Source: Candidatus Zixiibacteriota bacterium
Lineage (GTDB): Bacteria; Zixibacteria; MSB-5A5; JAABVY01
Reading direction: 5' to 3'
Assembly (NCBI GenBank): GCA_014730285.1
Contig: WJIM01000108.1
Location: forward strand, 1 to 9,543
DNA: 9,543 nt
The notes under the pieces: model-generated
The model's input: only the letters and a program-made list of their open reading frames with translations
Databases searched by the model: none
What the model was told of the DNA's origin: nothing
Made by a program: the position numbers and the translations under genes
Part shown: positions 1 to 5,730 of the stretch, in pieces
Position numbering within the stretch: the first letter of the stretch is position 1
How the letters are laid out: each line of letters begins with the position of its first letter

Positions 1-921
1 CGCTTTGTTCGCGCCCTCGTTCAGAATATCCCAGACAGTGTCTGGATTCGATCTCAGCTCTGCCGCTTTCTCACGGATCGGAGCCAGCGCATTATTTATA
101 TTTTCAGCCAGATGCTTTTTATCAGCCACACATCCCAATGCGCCTGAACGGCAATCCTTGTCGATCTTTTCAGCCTCTTCCTTGCTGGAATAGATTTGAT
201 GCAATGTGAAGACCGGGCAAACCTCCGGACGTCCGGGATCGCCCTTGCGTAATTTCTCCGGATCGGTAAACATCTGCGATATTTTCTTGGCGGTTTCCTC
301 GGGCGTATCAGCCAGGCAGATATGATTACCGTAAGACTTGCTCATACGGTTGCCGTCCACTCCCGGCACCGCCGCAAATTTGGTAAGCTTATCTTTCGGC
401 TCAGGAAATACATCACCGTAAAAACCGTTAAACCTTCGAGCGACTTCACGTGTCAGCTCGATATGCGGGAGCTGATCCTTGCCGACCGGAACATAATTGG
501 CGCGATAGAGCAGAATATCGGCCGCCTGCAGAAGCGGATACCCCAGAAAGCCGTAAGATTCCAATCCCATCGTTTTGGATTTTTCCTTATACGACGGCAC
601 CCTTTCCAGCCACGGAGTGGGTATTATCATCGACAGGAGCAGATGCAGCTCAGAATGTTCCTTGACCTGGGACTGCACAAAAATAGCGCATTTTTTGGGA
701 TCGAGCCCGGCCGAAATATAATCGACCGCCATCTGAAATATCTGGTCCTCGAGCACCTCGGTCTTATCGTACAGAGATGTCAACGAATGCCAGTCGACAA
801 TGCAACAGTACATTTCGTAATCGTCCTGCAGCGAGATCCAATTCTTTAAGGCCCCCTCATAATTTCCAAGATGAAGTGATCCGGTAGGCTGCATCCCGGA
901 AAGAATAACCTGTTGTGCCAT
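1..921 (-). CDS. trpS: Tryptophanyl-tRNA synthetase, C-terminus cut by window edge
   Basis: Charges tRNA-Trp with tryptophan using ATP; cytosolic class I aminoacyl-tRNA synthetase. I translated the reverse strand and the frame stays open from an ATG at 921 to the window edge (307 residues). The HIGH-type signature is PTGSLHLGN at residues 12-20 and the KMSKS-type signature is RMSKS at 192-196. The stretch LGYPLLQAADILLY is typical of the bacterial TrpRS active-site region. Bacterial TrpRS is usually about 320-340 residues, so only a short C-terminal piece should be missing. The start codon directly abuts the TAG stop of the HNH gene, and the ribosome site lies inside that gene, so the two are surely cotranscribed and probably translationally coupled. 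No leader or T-box sits immediately upstream. Confidence 0.96.
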   Translation of the reverse strand, partial: MAQQVILSGMQPTGSLHLGNYEGALKNWISLQDDYEMYCCIVDWHSLTSLYDKTEVLEDQIFQMAVDYISAGLDPKKCAIFVQSQVKEHSELHLLLSMIIPTPWLERVPSYKEKSKTMGLESYGFLGYPLLQAADILLYRANYVPVGKDQLPHIELTREVARRFNGFYGDVFPEPKDKLTKFAAVPGVDGNRMSKSYGNHICLADTPEETAKKISQMFTDPEKLRKGDPGRPEVCPVFTLHQIYSSKEEAEKIDKDCRSGALGCVADKKHLAENINNALAPIREKAAELRSNPDTVWDILNEGANKA

Positions 922-1437
922 CTAATGAAAATCCTCCATAAACAAATAGGGCTTCCAGTTGTCGTCGGATATACCGATAAACCGCTGTATAAACATAAGA
1001 TGATTGGGCTTTTTGGGCTTTTTTATCAATGTCATATTGGCCTGCTCCGGGGTACGGTCGCCCTTGCGGTTATTACATTTGGTGCAGGCACAGACCAGGT
1101 TCTCCCAGGTGTCTTTGCCGCCCATACGCTTGGGCACCACATGATCCACCGTCATAGCGCCGTCGGTGCGGCCGCAGTACATGCATTTATGCCCGTCGCG
1201 CTTGATGATATTTTTGCGCGAAAGGAATATCCGCTTACGCGGGACCTTGACATAAAATCCCAGCCTTACCACCGAGGGAACCCGAATAGCCGCGCTGACC
1301 GAATGCAGCATATGTCCGTCCAGTGTCTCGATCATTTCTACTTTGCCCAACAACATCATAACAACAGCCCTCTTGACTGAACAGACAGTCAACGGCTCGT
1401 AGTTCTGATTTAAGATAAGAACATTCCTGTTTAACAT
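922..1437 (-). CDS. HNH endonuclease family protein
   Basis: A compact zinc-supported HNH (beta-beta-alpha-metal) nuclease-fold protein of 171 residues. The core shows CxxC at residues 85/88, the DH pair at 98-99, Asn at 113 and a second CxxC at 118/121 followed by NNRK; all catalytic and zinc positions are present. The N-terminus (MLNRNVLILNQNYEPL, then a basic VKRAVV block) is typical of a widespread stand-alone bacterial HNH family often encoded near housekeeping genes and of unknown physiological role. I chose the ATG at 1437 because a GGCGG lies six bases upstream and the family begins this way; an in-frame TTG at 1443 would add two residues. It is first in an operon with trpS, their stop and start codons touching. 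A DNA nicking or repair role is likely from the fold, but the substrate cannot be read from sequence. Confidence 0.88.
   Translation of the reverse strand: MLNRNVLILNQNYEPLTVCSVKRAVVMMLLGKVEMIETLDGHMLHSVSAAIRVPSVVRLGFYVKVPRKRIFLSRKNIIKRDGHKCMYCGRTDGAMTVDHVVPKRMGGKDTWENLVCACTKCNNRKGDRTPEQANMTLIKKPKKPNHLMFIQRFIGISDDNWKPYLFMEDFH
932..937 (-). promoter_or_regulatory. Shine-Dalgarno site of trpS inside the HNH gene
   Basis: The reverse strand reads GGAGGA ten bases before the trpS ATG, within the last codons of the upstream gene. It fixes the trpS start at 921 and implies coupled translation across the abutting TAG-ATG. Confidence 0.8.
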
Positions 1438-1471
1438 AGCCAACCGCCGTTATGACATCTTAAAAAGATAT

Positions 1472-1499
1472 AATTTACCGGCCTTCTCGCAATAGTCAA
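1472..1499 (-). promoter_or_regulatory. Candidate sigma70-type promoter for HNH-trpS
   Basis: On the reverse strand a TTGACT -35 (1494-1499) is followed after 16 bases by a TAAATT -10 (1472-1477). Predicted transcription would begin near 1465, giving a leader of about 28 bases. The -35 is good and the -10 mediocre. Confidence 0.4.
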
Positions 1500-1512
1500 T
1501 AAAAACTTATAA

Positions 1513-1611
1513 ATGAAACGCACAAAACCGCCTATATTTTGGGGCTTTTTAGCCATTTTATTCTTGTTGACAATCTGGCGCTTCGGATTCTTTTTAATAT
1601 TAATCGGATGA
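1513..1611 (+). CDS. Possible 32-aa hydrophobic membrane peptide
   Basis: ATG at 1513 opens a 32-codon frame ending in TGA at 1609-1611. The peptide starts MKRTKPP and continues with one long hydrophobic stretch rich in F, L, I and W (residues 8-31), consistent with a single membrane helix with a positive N-terminus inside. A TATAAT lies at 1469-1474, but I see no matching -35 and no convincing Shine-Dalgarno sequence before the ATG, so expression is doubtful. It occupies the gap between the divergent HNH and GNAT genes. It could be a relic of a longer membrane protein or a chance frame. The sequence is not recognised. Confidence 0.35.
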   Translation: MKRTKPPIFWGFLAILFLLTIWRFGFFLILIG

Positions 1612-1666
1612 TTGACCCCGTTTCGAAACCTCTCTCTGTAATTATCGTCAAAAGGAGAGACCTTAA

Positions 1667-1717
1667 ATGATGCCGGGAGGGAGATATGAAGCTCAGCATA
1701 AGAAAGATAAAACCTGA
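1667..1717 (+). other. Possible 16-codon upstream ORF overlapping the GNAT start
   Basis: An AAAGGAGAG site (1651-1659) precedes ATG ATG at 1667, opening a 16-codon frame that ends in TGA at 1715-1717. It overlaps the GNAT start (1686) in another frame, and its early codons contain the GNAT gene's own GGGAGGGAG ribosome site. Translation of it would compete with or tune GNAT initiation. The peptide (MMPGGRYEAQHKKDKT) looks like a by-product of the leader, not a functional protein. Confidence 0.3.
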
Positions 1718-2603
1718 TGATACACGGCTGGCTGAACGGCTGGTCATGCGAACCATGAACGGTCTGCGTGAAAGCCACAGCATGCCGCCGGTACCGTATA
1801 AACCGAGACGCGCTCGCAATACTATGATGTGCCATCTGCTCAAGACCGACCCGGGCGGCACAATTGGAGCATTCTCCGGTAACCGGATGGTGGGGTATGC
1901 CTCGGCCATGATCCGGGACGGCCACTGGTACCTGGCGCATCTTTTCACCGATCAGCGTTTTCAGGGCAAGGGCATTGGAAGAAAGCTGCTGAAGCGGGTC
2001 TATAATTTCGATAAAGAAGCTGAAATCCATACCCGTTCACTGGCAACTTTCGCCTTCAATCCGTTTGCAGTTCAGCTGTATGCCCAATTCGGGATGTATC
2101 CGATTCAAATGCTGCCCATGATGTCATGGACTTTTGATAAGAAAAAGCGGGTGCAGAAAATCAAAACTGATTATGATCTGAAGGCTGTGCCGATTGAGGA
2201 TTACGATCAGATTCCGATTTTGAATAAATTCGATCTGCCCAACCGCGGGGTATGCCGTCCCGAGGATCATAAATTCTGGATCGACAGCGAGCTTGTGCAC
2301 GGATTCATCTATAAATACCGCGGCCGCCCGGTGGGTTATACATGGATTACACGCGACAGCGTAATAGCTCCGGTGGCTGTATCCAAACCGAAGTATCTTA
2401 TCCCCTGCCTGGCGGAGACAATTAATTACATTCGCGCTCAGAAATTCGATAAGCTTATGGTCTGGGTGCCGGGCAGTAATGGCTCTGTGCTTGACTTTTT
2501 GTTCAGTAACAAATTCAAGCTGGAAGAAAACGAGCTTTTAATGAGCGACCGTCCTTTTGCCAACGATGAATGTTATCTGCCGGCCTCGCTGGCCTTTTAT
2601 TAG
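1686..2603 (+). CDS. Two-domain GNAT family N-acetyltransferase
   Basis: A 305-residue protein with a full N-terminal GNAT (Gcn5-related acetyl-CoA transferase) domain and a second GNAT-like half. In the first domain (about 4-150) the acetyl-CoA pyrophosphate loop is QRFQGKGIG at 90-98, preceded by the beta strand WYLAHLFT; the later NPFAVQLYAQFGMYP (125-139) is the usual Asn...Tyr...Gly block of motif B. The second half (about 162-305) repeats the fold's strand pattern, for example GRPVGYTWI and DKLMVWVPG, but lacks a clear acetyl-CoA loop, so it is likely structural or substrate binding. The start at 1686 is supported by GGGAGGGAG directly upstream. The acceptor substrate is unknown; no neighbour defines a pathway. 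The downstream gap holds a palindromic repeat. Confidence 0.85.
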   Translation: MKLSIRKIKPDDTRLAERLVMRTMNGLRESHSMPPVPYKPRRARNTMMCHLLKTDPGGTIGAFSGNRMVGYASAMIRDGHWYLAHLFTDQRFQGKGIGRKLLKRVYNFDKEAEIHTRSLATFAFNPFAVQLYAQFGMYPIQMLPMMSWTFDKKKRVQKIKTDYDLKAVPIEDYDQIPILNKFDLPNRGVCRPEDHKFWIDSELVHGFIYKYRGRPVGYTWITRDSVIAPVAVSKPKYLIPCLAETINYIRAQKFDKLMVWVPGSNGSVLDFLFSNKFKLEENELLMSDRPFANDECYLPASLAFY

Positions 2604-2623
2604 GCGATTGACTGGATAACTCA

Positions 2624-2692
2624 GCAGGTCAAATCTCTGTGAGATTTGACAATTTCCGTAACATTGTCAAAAGTCGCAGACCTTTGACCTGC
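2624..2692. repeat. REPIN-like element, copy 1 (two inverted hairpin units)
   Basis: Ends are GCAGGTCAAA and TTTGACCTGC. Left unit: stem GTCAAATCTC / GAGATTTGAC (2628-2650) with loop TGT. Right unit: GTCAAAAGTC / GACCTTTGAC (2666-2688) with loop GCA and one mismatch. The spacer is 15 bases, the longest but one of the five copies. Each unit is preceded at its foot by the tetranucleotide GCAG. It lies 20 bases after the GNAT stop codon and could also act as a transcript 3'-end stabiliser. Confidence 0.85.
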
Positions 2693-2721
2693 GATCACTC
2701 CGCGGATTTATATCCGGGTGG

Positions 2722-2757
2722 CCTGCTCAAACTTCGTTTGGGCGGGTTAAAATTTTT
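2722..2757 (+). terminator. Weak terminator-like hairpin after the GNAT gene
   Basis: CCTGCTCAAAC (2722-2732) pairs with GTTTGGGCGGG (2736-2746) over 11 positions including two G-T pairs, with a TTC loop. A run of five T follows, but only after TTAAAA, so it is not a canonical terminator. It partly overlaps the two-copy motif at 2736-2770. Confidence 0.35.
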
Positions 2758-2770
2758 CCACACGCCCAAA
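2736..2770. repeat. Two-copy motif B, copy 1 (GTTTGGGC ... TTTTCCACACGCCC)
   Basis: The 35-bp stretch starts GTTTGGGCGGG and ends TTTTTCCACACGCCCAAA; TTTGGGC and GCCCAAA form terminal inverted repeats. The same layout recurs at 6289-6320 (GTTTGGGCAGG ... CTTTTCCACACGCCCA). Both copies lie just beyond a REPIN-like element, suggesting a composite or a shared insertion context. Confidence 0.65.
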
Positions 2771-2840
2771 GCCAGTCCATAGATCCGGCCATTGACGGAT
2801 TTGGGCGCGTATCCATTAAAATTCCCTGCACTATTTAAAC

Positions 2841-2869
2841 TTGACCTCCCCATATAATAATGTTATTTT
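2841..2869 (+). promoter_or_regulatory. Promoter for the 37-aa membrane peptide
   Basis: TTGACC (2841-2846) and TATTTT (2864-2869) are separated by exactly 17 bases. Transcription would start near 2876, leaving a short leader carrying the AAGGAGGGG ribosome site. Confidence 0.55.
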
Positions 2870-2894
2870 ATATCAAATTCATGAAGGAGGGGCT

Positions 2895-3008
2895 ATGAAT
2901 GTCGTTCTGATAATTATCATTATTATGATCGCCCTTGCGATTGCCGGCTTTGTCGCCGCCAATCTTTTGGAGATGCTGGGCGATGTCGAGAAAAGCATCA
3001 AGCGCTAA
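2895..3008 (+). CDS. 37-aa single-span membrane peptide
   Basis: The frame ATG (2895) to TAA (3006-3008) encodes 37 residues. A strong AAGGAGGGG (2884-2892) sits just upstream of the start and a 17-bp-spaced promoter precedes it, so this is one of the better-supported small genes here. Residues 3-27 (VVLIIIIIMIALAIAGF and onward) form one membrane helix. The tail LLEMLGDVEKSIKR is amphipathic and ends basic, which would place the C-terminus in the cytosol, although the N-terminus has no charge to fix topology. The gene stands alone between the GNAT and lipoprotein genes. Peptides of this type commonly modulate a larger membrane protein; no partner is indicated. The family is not recognised. 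Confidence 0.68.
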   Translation: MNVVLIIIIIMIALAIAGFVAANLLEMLGDVEKSIKR

Positions 3009-3071
3009 GCTCTACTGAAAACTCCCTCTGTCTTCACCTTTTCTCATGACACAAATCTAACATTTATAATA

Positions 3072-3100
3072 TTGTTTCATCTTTAGCATTTCATTAAAAT
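3072..3100 (+). promoter_or_regulatory. Candidate promoter for the lipoprotein gene
   Basis: TTGTTT (3072-3077) and TAAAAT (3095-3100) are 17 bases apart, 40 bases before the start codon. The -10 is good, the -35 weak. An alternative TATAAT at 3065-3070 has no good -35. Confidence 0.35.
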
Positions 3101-3139
3101 ACCCTGGTTACAAATCAACGGACTGCAACAGGAGGACAA

Positions 3140-3616
3140 ATGACAAAGAAACATATCATCATTTTATTGGGTATGTGCCTCATGGCGCTATGCTTGGGCA
3201 TGGTTTCATGCGGAGGTGGAGATAGCGAGAGCGCTGAGAGCACCAGCAGTGCCTCGGCAGGATCACAGAAGGCGGAGGCTCACAGCAAATCGTACCCCGA
3301 CAATCCCGCTGATGTTTTCGATGCTTTCATGTCTGAAATCAAGGCCGGAAATATTTCGCAGGCATTCAGTAAATACGTTCAAAACGGCAGCGCTCTTTAC
3401 GCCGAGATGGACGCCAATGATGATGCTCAATTGAGAGAGTTCAGGCAGATGCCCGGAGTTAAGCATGAAATCATTTCCGAGAATCATTCCGACGGCGATG
3501 GCAAATGTGTGCTGGAAATCCGCTTCACCGATAGCGCCAGCGGAAAGGGCAACATAACCAAAATCGCACTATTTGAGAACAACGGAAAATGGCAGATCGG
3601 AGAGACTGAGTTTTAG
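3140..3616 (+). CDS. Small secreted lipoprotein with DUF4878-like (NTF2-type) domain
   Basis: A 158-residue predicted lipoprotein. The basic start MTKKH is followed by a hydrophobic core (6-20) and a lipobox-like MVSC with the lipidated cysteine at residue 24; Met at -3 is less usual than Leu but tolerated. A Ser/Ala/Gly/Glu-rich linker (25-50) leads to a domain starting NPADVFDAFMSEIKAGN (55-71) and ending in antiparallel strands (ITKIALFENNGKWQIGETEF region). That layout, a helix pair followed by strands ending in a 'GKWQI' hairpin, resembles DUF4878/lumazine-binding-like members of the NTF2 fold; the match is by eye. It should sit in an outer or cytoplasmic membrane facing out. AGGAGG (3130-3135) supports the start. 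The gene has its own terminator and looks monocistronic. Function unknown. Confidence 0.8.
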   Translation: MTKKHIIILLGMCLMALCLGMVSCGGGDSESAESTSSASAGSQKAEAHSKSYPDNPADVFDAFMSEIKAGNISQAFSKYVQNGSALYAEMDANDDAQLREFRQMPGVKHEIISENHSDGDGKCVLEIRFTDSASGKGNITKIALFENNGKWQIGETEF

Positions 3617-3648
3617 TACATATTCGAGAAATTATAGACAAGCTTTGC

Positions 3649-3687
3649 AAGTCCCGGCTGATACTAATATTGGCCGGGACTTTTTAT
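3649..3687 (+). terminator. Intrinsic terminator of the lipoprotein gene
   Basis: A perfect 10-bp stem, AAGTCCCGGC (3649-3658) with GCCGGGACTT (3673-3682), encloses a 14-base loop and runs into TTTTTAT. It lies about 30 bases after the stop codon and separates the lipoprotein from the cupin gene. Confidence 0.88.
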
Positions 3688-3706
3688 GACAACATAATTA
3701 TATACC

Positions 3707-3735
3707 TTGACAATAACATCTATGATATGTTAATT
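3707..3735 (+). promoter_or_regulatory. Candidate promoter of the membrane-cupin gene
   Basis: A perfect TTGACA -35 (3707-3712) is followed 17 bases later by a poor TTAATT -10 (3730-3735). A good -35 with a poor -10 overlapped by a palindrome fits an activated or repressed promoter, but this is inference. Confidence 0.4.
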
Positions 3736-3762
3736 GCCATATTCGCATTACATGTAATTAAC
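3729..3762. promoter_or_regulatory. Candidate operator: nested palindrome before the membrane-cupin gene
   Basis: GTTAATT (3729-3735) is matched by AATTAAC (3756-3762), and a perfect 12-bp palindrome ATTACATGTAAT (3747-3758) lies between. The region covers the putative -10 and the start of the leader, where a dimeric regulator could act. The surroundings are AT-rich, so chance palindromes are easier here. Confidence 0.35.
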
Positions 3763-3783
3763 TAACTTAGCAAGGATTGCTGT

Positions 3784-4794
3784 ATGTCAGATCAGAAGAA
3801 TCTTATTGAATTAATGAAAATAGAGTGGGCTGATATACACCATACGAGAAATCAGGAATGGAAGATTCTATTGATTGTTTTTGGTGTTTTTTATGCAATA
3901 GCAAATATTACATATGAGGAACAGCAGACTCTTTACATAATGCTTTTAGGATTAGGCATACTTGTATGTGCAATCGGGGCATATATAAATATTGTACATG
4001 CTCATCTATTCTATAATAAGATCGAGGTCATAAAAAAATGTGAAGAGTGCCTCGGTTATGCAGTGAAATACTATTCTCCACGTTTTTCAGTGCAATCGAC
4101 AATTTTATTAATGTATCTACTTCTAATTACTTTTTTGCTGGGTTATTTATTGTGGATAGTAACCAATAATTATATAATTATAATCATCGTAGATGGTTTA
4201 ATCATTATGTTTTCGGTGTTTTTTTGTCATATGATAAGAACTCATATTAAGAAGAAAATTAAGAATATTAATATCCCAGATTTTTGCAAAAAAAAGGGAA
4301 TGCAGAGGCTAAATCTGAAATCACCACTTTATGCAGAAGAAAAAGACATCCATGAGTGCCTTTCATATTTGAATTCCCACCCTTTAAAACTAATTGCAAA
4401 AGAACATAAGCCCGCTTTAAACGAAAGCAAATGGGAACTTCCCAAGTGGACATTCGGCATCAAAGAGGGAAAGATTGTAGGCAAGAATATCATTGAACTC
4501 GAAGATGACAATTTTAATTTTTCAGTAGCCAATGAAAAATCCAGGCAGGAATCTCATTGTCATAGCTACACAACCGAGATTTACATTTCAGAATTCCCGA
4601 TGAAAATAAAGTATAATGATCCTGATTCGGGAGATTCGGGAGAAATTAAGGTCGAAAAAGGGTTTATCATTGTTCCGCCAAAGATTGAACATAAGGTGGA
4701 GCTTAATGGACTTACATATGTGTTTCAGGCATCTGACAGTCTACAAAAAGTGAGTGAGGATAAAGATAAAAAGGAAGATTTATCGAATGCTTAA
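3784..4794 (+). CDS. Four-helix membrane protein with C-terminal cupin domain
   Basis: A 336-residue protein I do not recognise as a named family. Four hydrophobic segments lie at about 27-43, 50-72, 106-126 and 129-150, with a charged stretch (73-104) between the second and third and a basic IRTHIKKKIK after the fourth, placing the C-terminus in the cytosol. The C-terminal part carries an intact-looking cupin barrel: HCHSYTTE gives HxH-x4-E (H258, H260, E265) and PPKIEHKVELN gives P298...H303...N308, the usual four metal ligands of cupin motifs 1 and 2. The N-terminus has a conspicuous IEWADIHHTRNQEW segment before the first helix. AAGGA (3772-3776) supports the start. Sampled lines of this gene are about 23-33% GC against about 58% in a sampled pckA line, indicating transfer. 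A sensor or metal/small-ligand-gated membrane protein is plausible. It converges on the nuclease gene with only 14 bases between stops. Confidence 0.75.
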   Translation: MSDQKNLIELMKIEWADIHHTRNQEWKILLIVFGVFYAIANITYEEQQTLYIMLLGLGILVCAIGAYINIVHAHLFYNKIEVIKKCEECLGYAVKYYSPRFSVQSTILLMYLLLITFLLGYLLWIVTNNYIIIIIVDGLIIMFSVFFCHMIRTHIKKKIKNINIPDFCKKKGMQRLNLKSPLYAEEKDIHECLSYLNSHPLKLIAKEHKPALNESKWELPKWTFGIKEGKIVGKNIIELEDDNFNFSVANEKSRQESHCHSYTTEIYISEFPMKIKYNDPDSGDSGEIKVEKGFIIVPPKIEHKVELNGLTYVFQASDSLQKVSEDKDKKEDLSNA

Positions 4795-4808
4795 CATATA
4801 TCTGGATT

Positions 4809-5462
4809 TTACACCAGCAGCCCCTCCACTATCGCCAGCATATCCACCACCACACCCGAATCGGCCTGGGCGGTTTTGTAGCCATGGATGACTGAGTTGC
4901 GTAGTTCGATGGCATCGTGAAGGGCGTCATGATCCTCCTGAGTGATGATACCAAGGTTGAGCATCTTCTTTGCCACGTATGAGGGCGTGCGCCGCTTGAT
5001 CTTGACTCTCTCGCGTTTTGCCAGAAGCCTGAGCGTGCCCTCGATAGCCGACCATCCCAAAAGAATCGCCGCCTCGATCTGCTCTATCTCCAGAAGATGT
5101 TTTATCTCATCGATACGCTTTATGATATCCTCTTTATTCAGGACGTCGATATCATCCTCAATCGGCTCATTCTTGCGGCGCGGATTGGTGACCACCATCT
5201 CGAATCGCCAGCCTTCGTTATCCTCGATAGCCTTGGCCAGCTTGGGAAGATACGGCGACTTGATCAGATTCTTCCCCGCCTTTACCTCCACCGCAACATT
5301 CTCGTTATAGCTGGTGGCTATTATATCGGGACGGAAGCTCTGCAGAAACTCCGGGAGCTCGTCACGATTCGGGCTGACATTAACATCATACCCCTTCTCG
5401 GCATACTCCCGTGCAATCGCGGTGATCCGTTTGCGTTCCCTGTTTGTCTTACGCTGCACCAT
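4809..5462 (-). CDS. PD-(D/E)XK (archaeal-resolvase-like) nuclease fused to HEPN domain
   Basis: A 217-residue protein. Residues 1-95 look like a restriction-endonuclease fold of the archaeal Holliday-junction-resolvase-like (REase_AHJR-like) type: a basic helix with RERKR (8-12), RPD with D46, then VEVK with E59 and K61, forming the D...ExK active site; EGWRFEMVVTNP follows as a core strand. Residues 108-217 are helical and HEPN-like, with AAILLGWSAIEGTLRLL (131-147) and the RxxxxH motif RNSVIH (188-193), the catalytic motif of HEPN ribonucleases. I chose ATG 5462: a TTG at 5531 would add 23 residues, but those are encoded by a palindromic repeat. The ribosome site is weak (AAGGGC, 13 bases upstream). 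Whether both nuclease centres act, and on DNA or RNA, cannot be told. It lies downstream of a RusA-like gene on the same strand. Confidence 0.8.
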   Translation of the reverse strand: MVQRKTNRERKRITAIAREYAEKGYDVNVSPNRDELPEFLQSFRPDIIATSYNENVAVEVKAGKNLIKSPYLPKLAKAIEDNEGWRFEMVVTNPRRKNEPIEDDIDVLNKEDIIKRIDEIKHLLEIEQIEAAILLGWSAIEGTLRLLAKRERVKIKRRTPSYVAKKMLNLGIITQEDHDALHDAIELRNSVIHGYKTAQADSGVVVDMLAIVEGLLV

Positions 5463-5494
5463 ATATTTTTTTAAAGCCCTTGTTTGATTGAACT

Positions 5495-5553
5495 GTAGGT
5501 CAAATCTCTCTGAGATTTGACTTTCTGTCAAAAGTCACAGACTTTTGACCTAC
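5495..5553. repeat. REPIN-like element, copy 2
   Basis: Outer ends are GTAGGTCAAA and TTTGACCTAC. Left unit: GTCAAATCTC / GAGATTTGAC (5499-5521), loop TCT. Right unit: GTCAAAAGTC / GACTTTTGAC (5527-5549), loop ACA. Both stems are perfect 10-mers separated by five bases. Each unit is flanked at its foot by GTAG. Its near edge is 32 bases upstream of the PD-(D/E)XK-HEPN start codon. Confidence 0.88.
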
Positions 5554-5574
5554 AAAATATAATAACATTTTATT

Positions 5575-5647
5575 GTCATTCTGAGGGAGCGAAACGACTG
5601 AAGAATCTCTCACGAATATACAGATTCTTCGGTTCGCCCAGAATGAC
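5575..5647. repeat. 73-bp palindromic dispersed element (GTCATTCTG ... CAGAATGAC)
   Basis: Terminal inverted repeats GTCATTCTG (5575-5583) and CAGAATGAC (5639-5647) enclose a second pair, GAAGAATCT (5600-5608) and AGATTCTTC (5622-5630), and the intervening GCGAAACGA / TTCGCCC segments also pair partly. From general knowledge, near-identical palindromes (CATTCTGAGGGAGCGAA...GAAGAATCT) are scattered through genomes of several bacterial phyla. I see no coding capacity and no target duplication. It lies between REPIN-like copies 2 and 3. Confidence 0.75.
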
Positions 5648-5659
5648 TCTATGAGTTTA

Positions 5660-5717
5660 TAGGTCAAATCCTGAAGGGATTTGGCATTCTGTCAAAAGTC
5701 ACAGACTTTTGACCTAC
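5660..5717. repeat. REPIN-like element, copy 3
   Basis: Left unit: GTCAAATCC / GGATTTGGC (5663-5685) with loop TGAAG and one G-T pair, preceded by ATAG, the only foot that departs from G[TC]AG. Right unit: GTCAAAAGTC / GACTTTTGAC (5691-5713), loop ACA, foot GTAG read inward. It combines the left-stem type of copy 4 with the right-stem type of copies 2 and 5. It lies 13 bases beyond the RusA-like stop codon. Confidence 0.86.
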
Positions 5718-5730
5718 TGAGCCAGATTCC

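Noticed and set aside
322..1380. Plus-strand frames opposite trpS and the HNH gene (322-849, 913-1380)
   Set aside because: Shadows of two recognisable minus-strand genes.
1438..1500. T-box or tryptophan leader controlling trpS
   Set aside because: trpS is second in its operon and the leader before the HNH gene is only about 28 bases with no Trp-rich peptide or terminator-antiterminator pair.
1567..1600. Promoter for GNAT with TTGACA at 1567-1572
   Set aside because: The -35 is perfect, but the only -10-like sequences (TTTAAT, TAATAT) are 20 or more bases away, so the spacing is poor.
1431..2030. Minus-strand frames opposite the GNAT gene
   Set aside because: The GNAT acetyl-CoA loop and good ribosome site establish the plus-strand gene; the antisense frames show no motif.
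5463..5531. N-terminal extension of the PD-(D/E)XK-HEPN protein from a TTG at 5531
   Set aside because: The 23 extra codons are largely REPIN-like copy 2, and the family-like N-terminus begins at the ATG at 5462.
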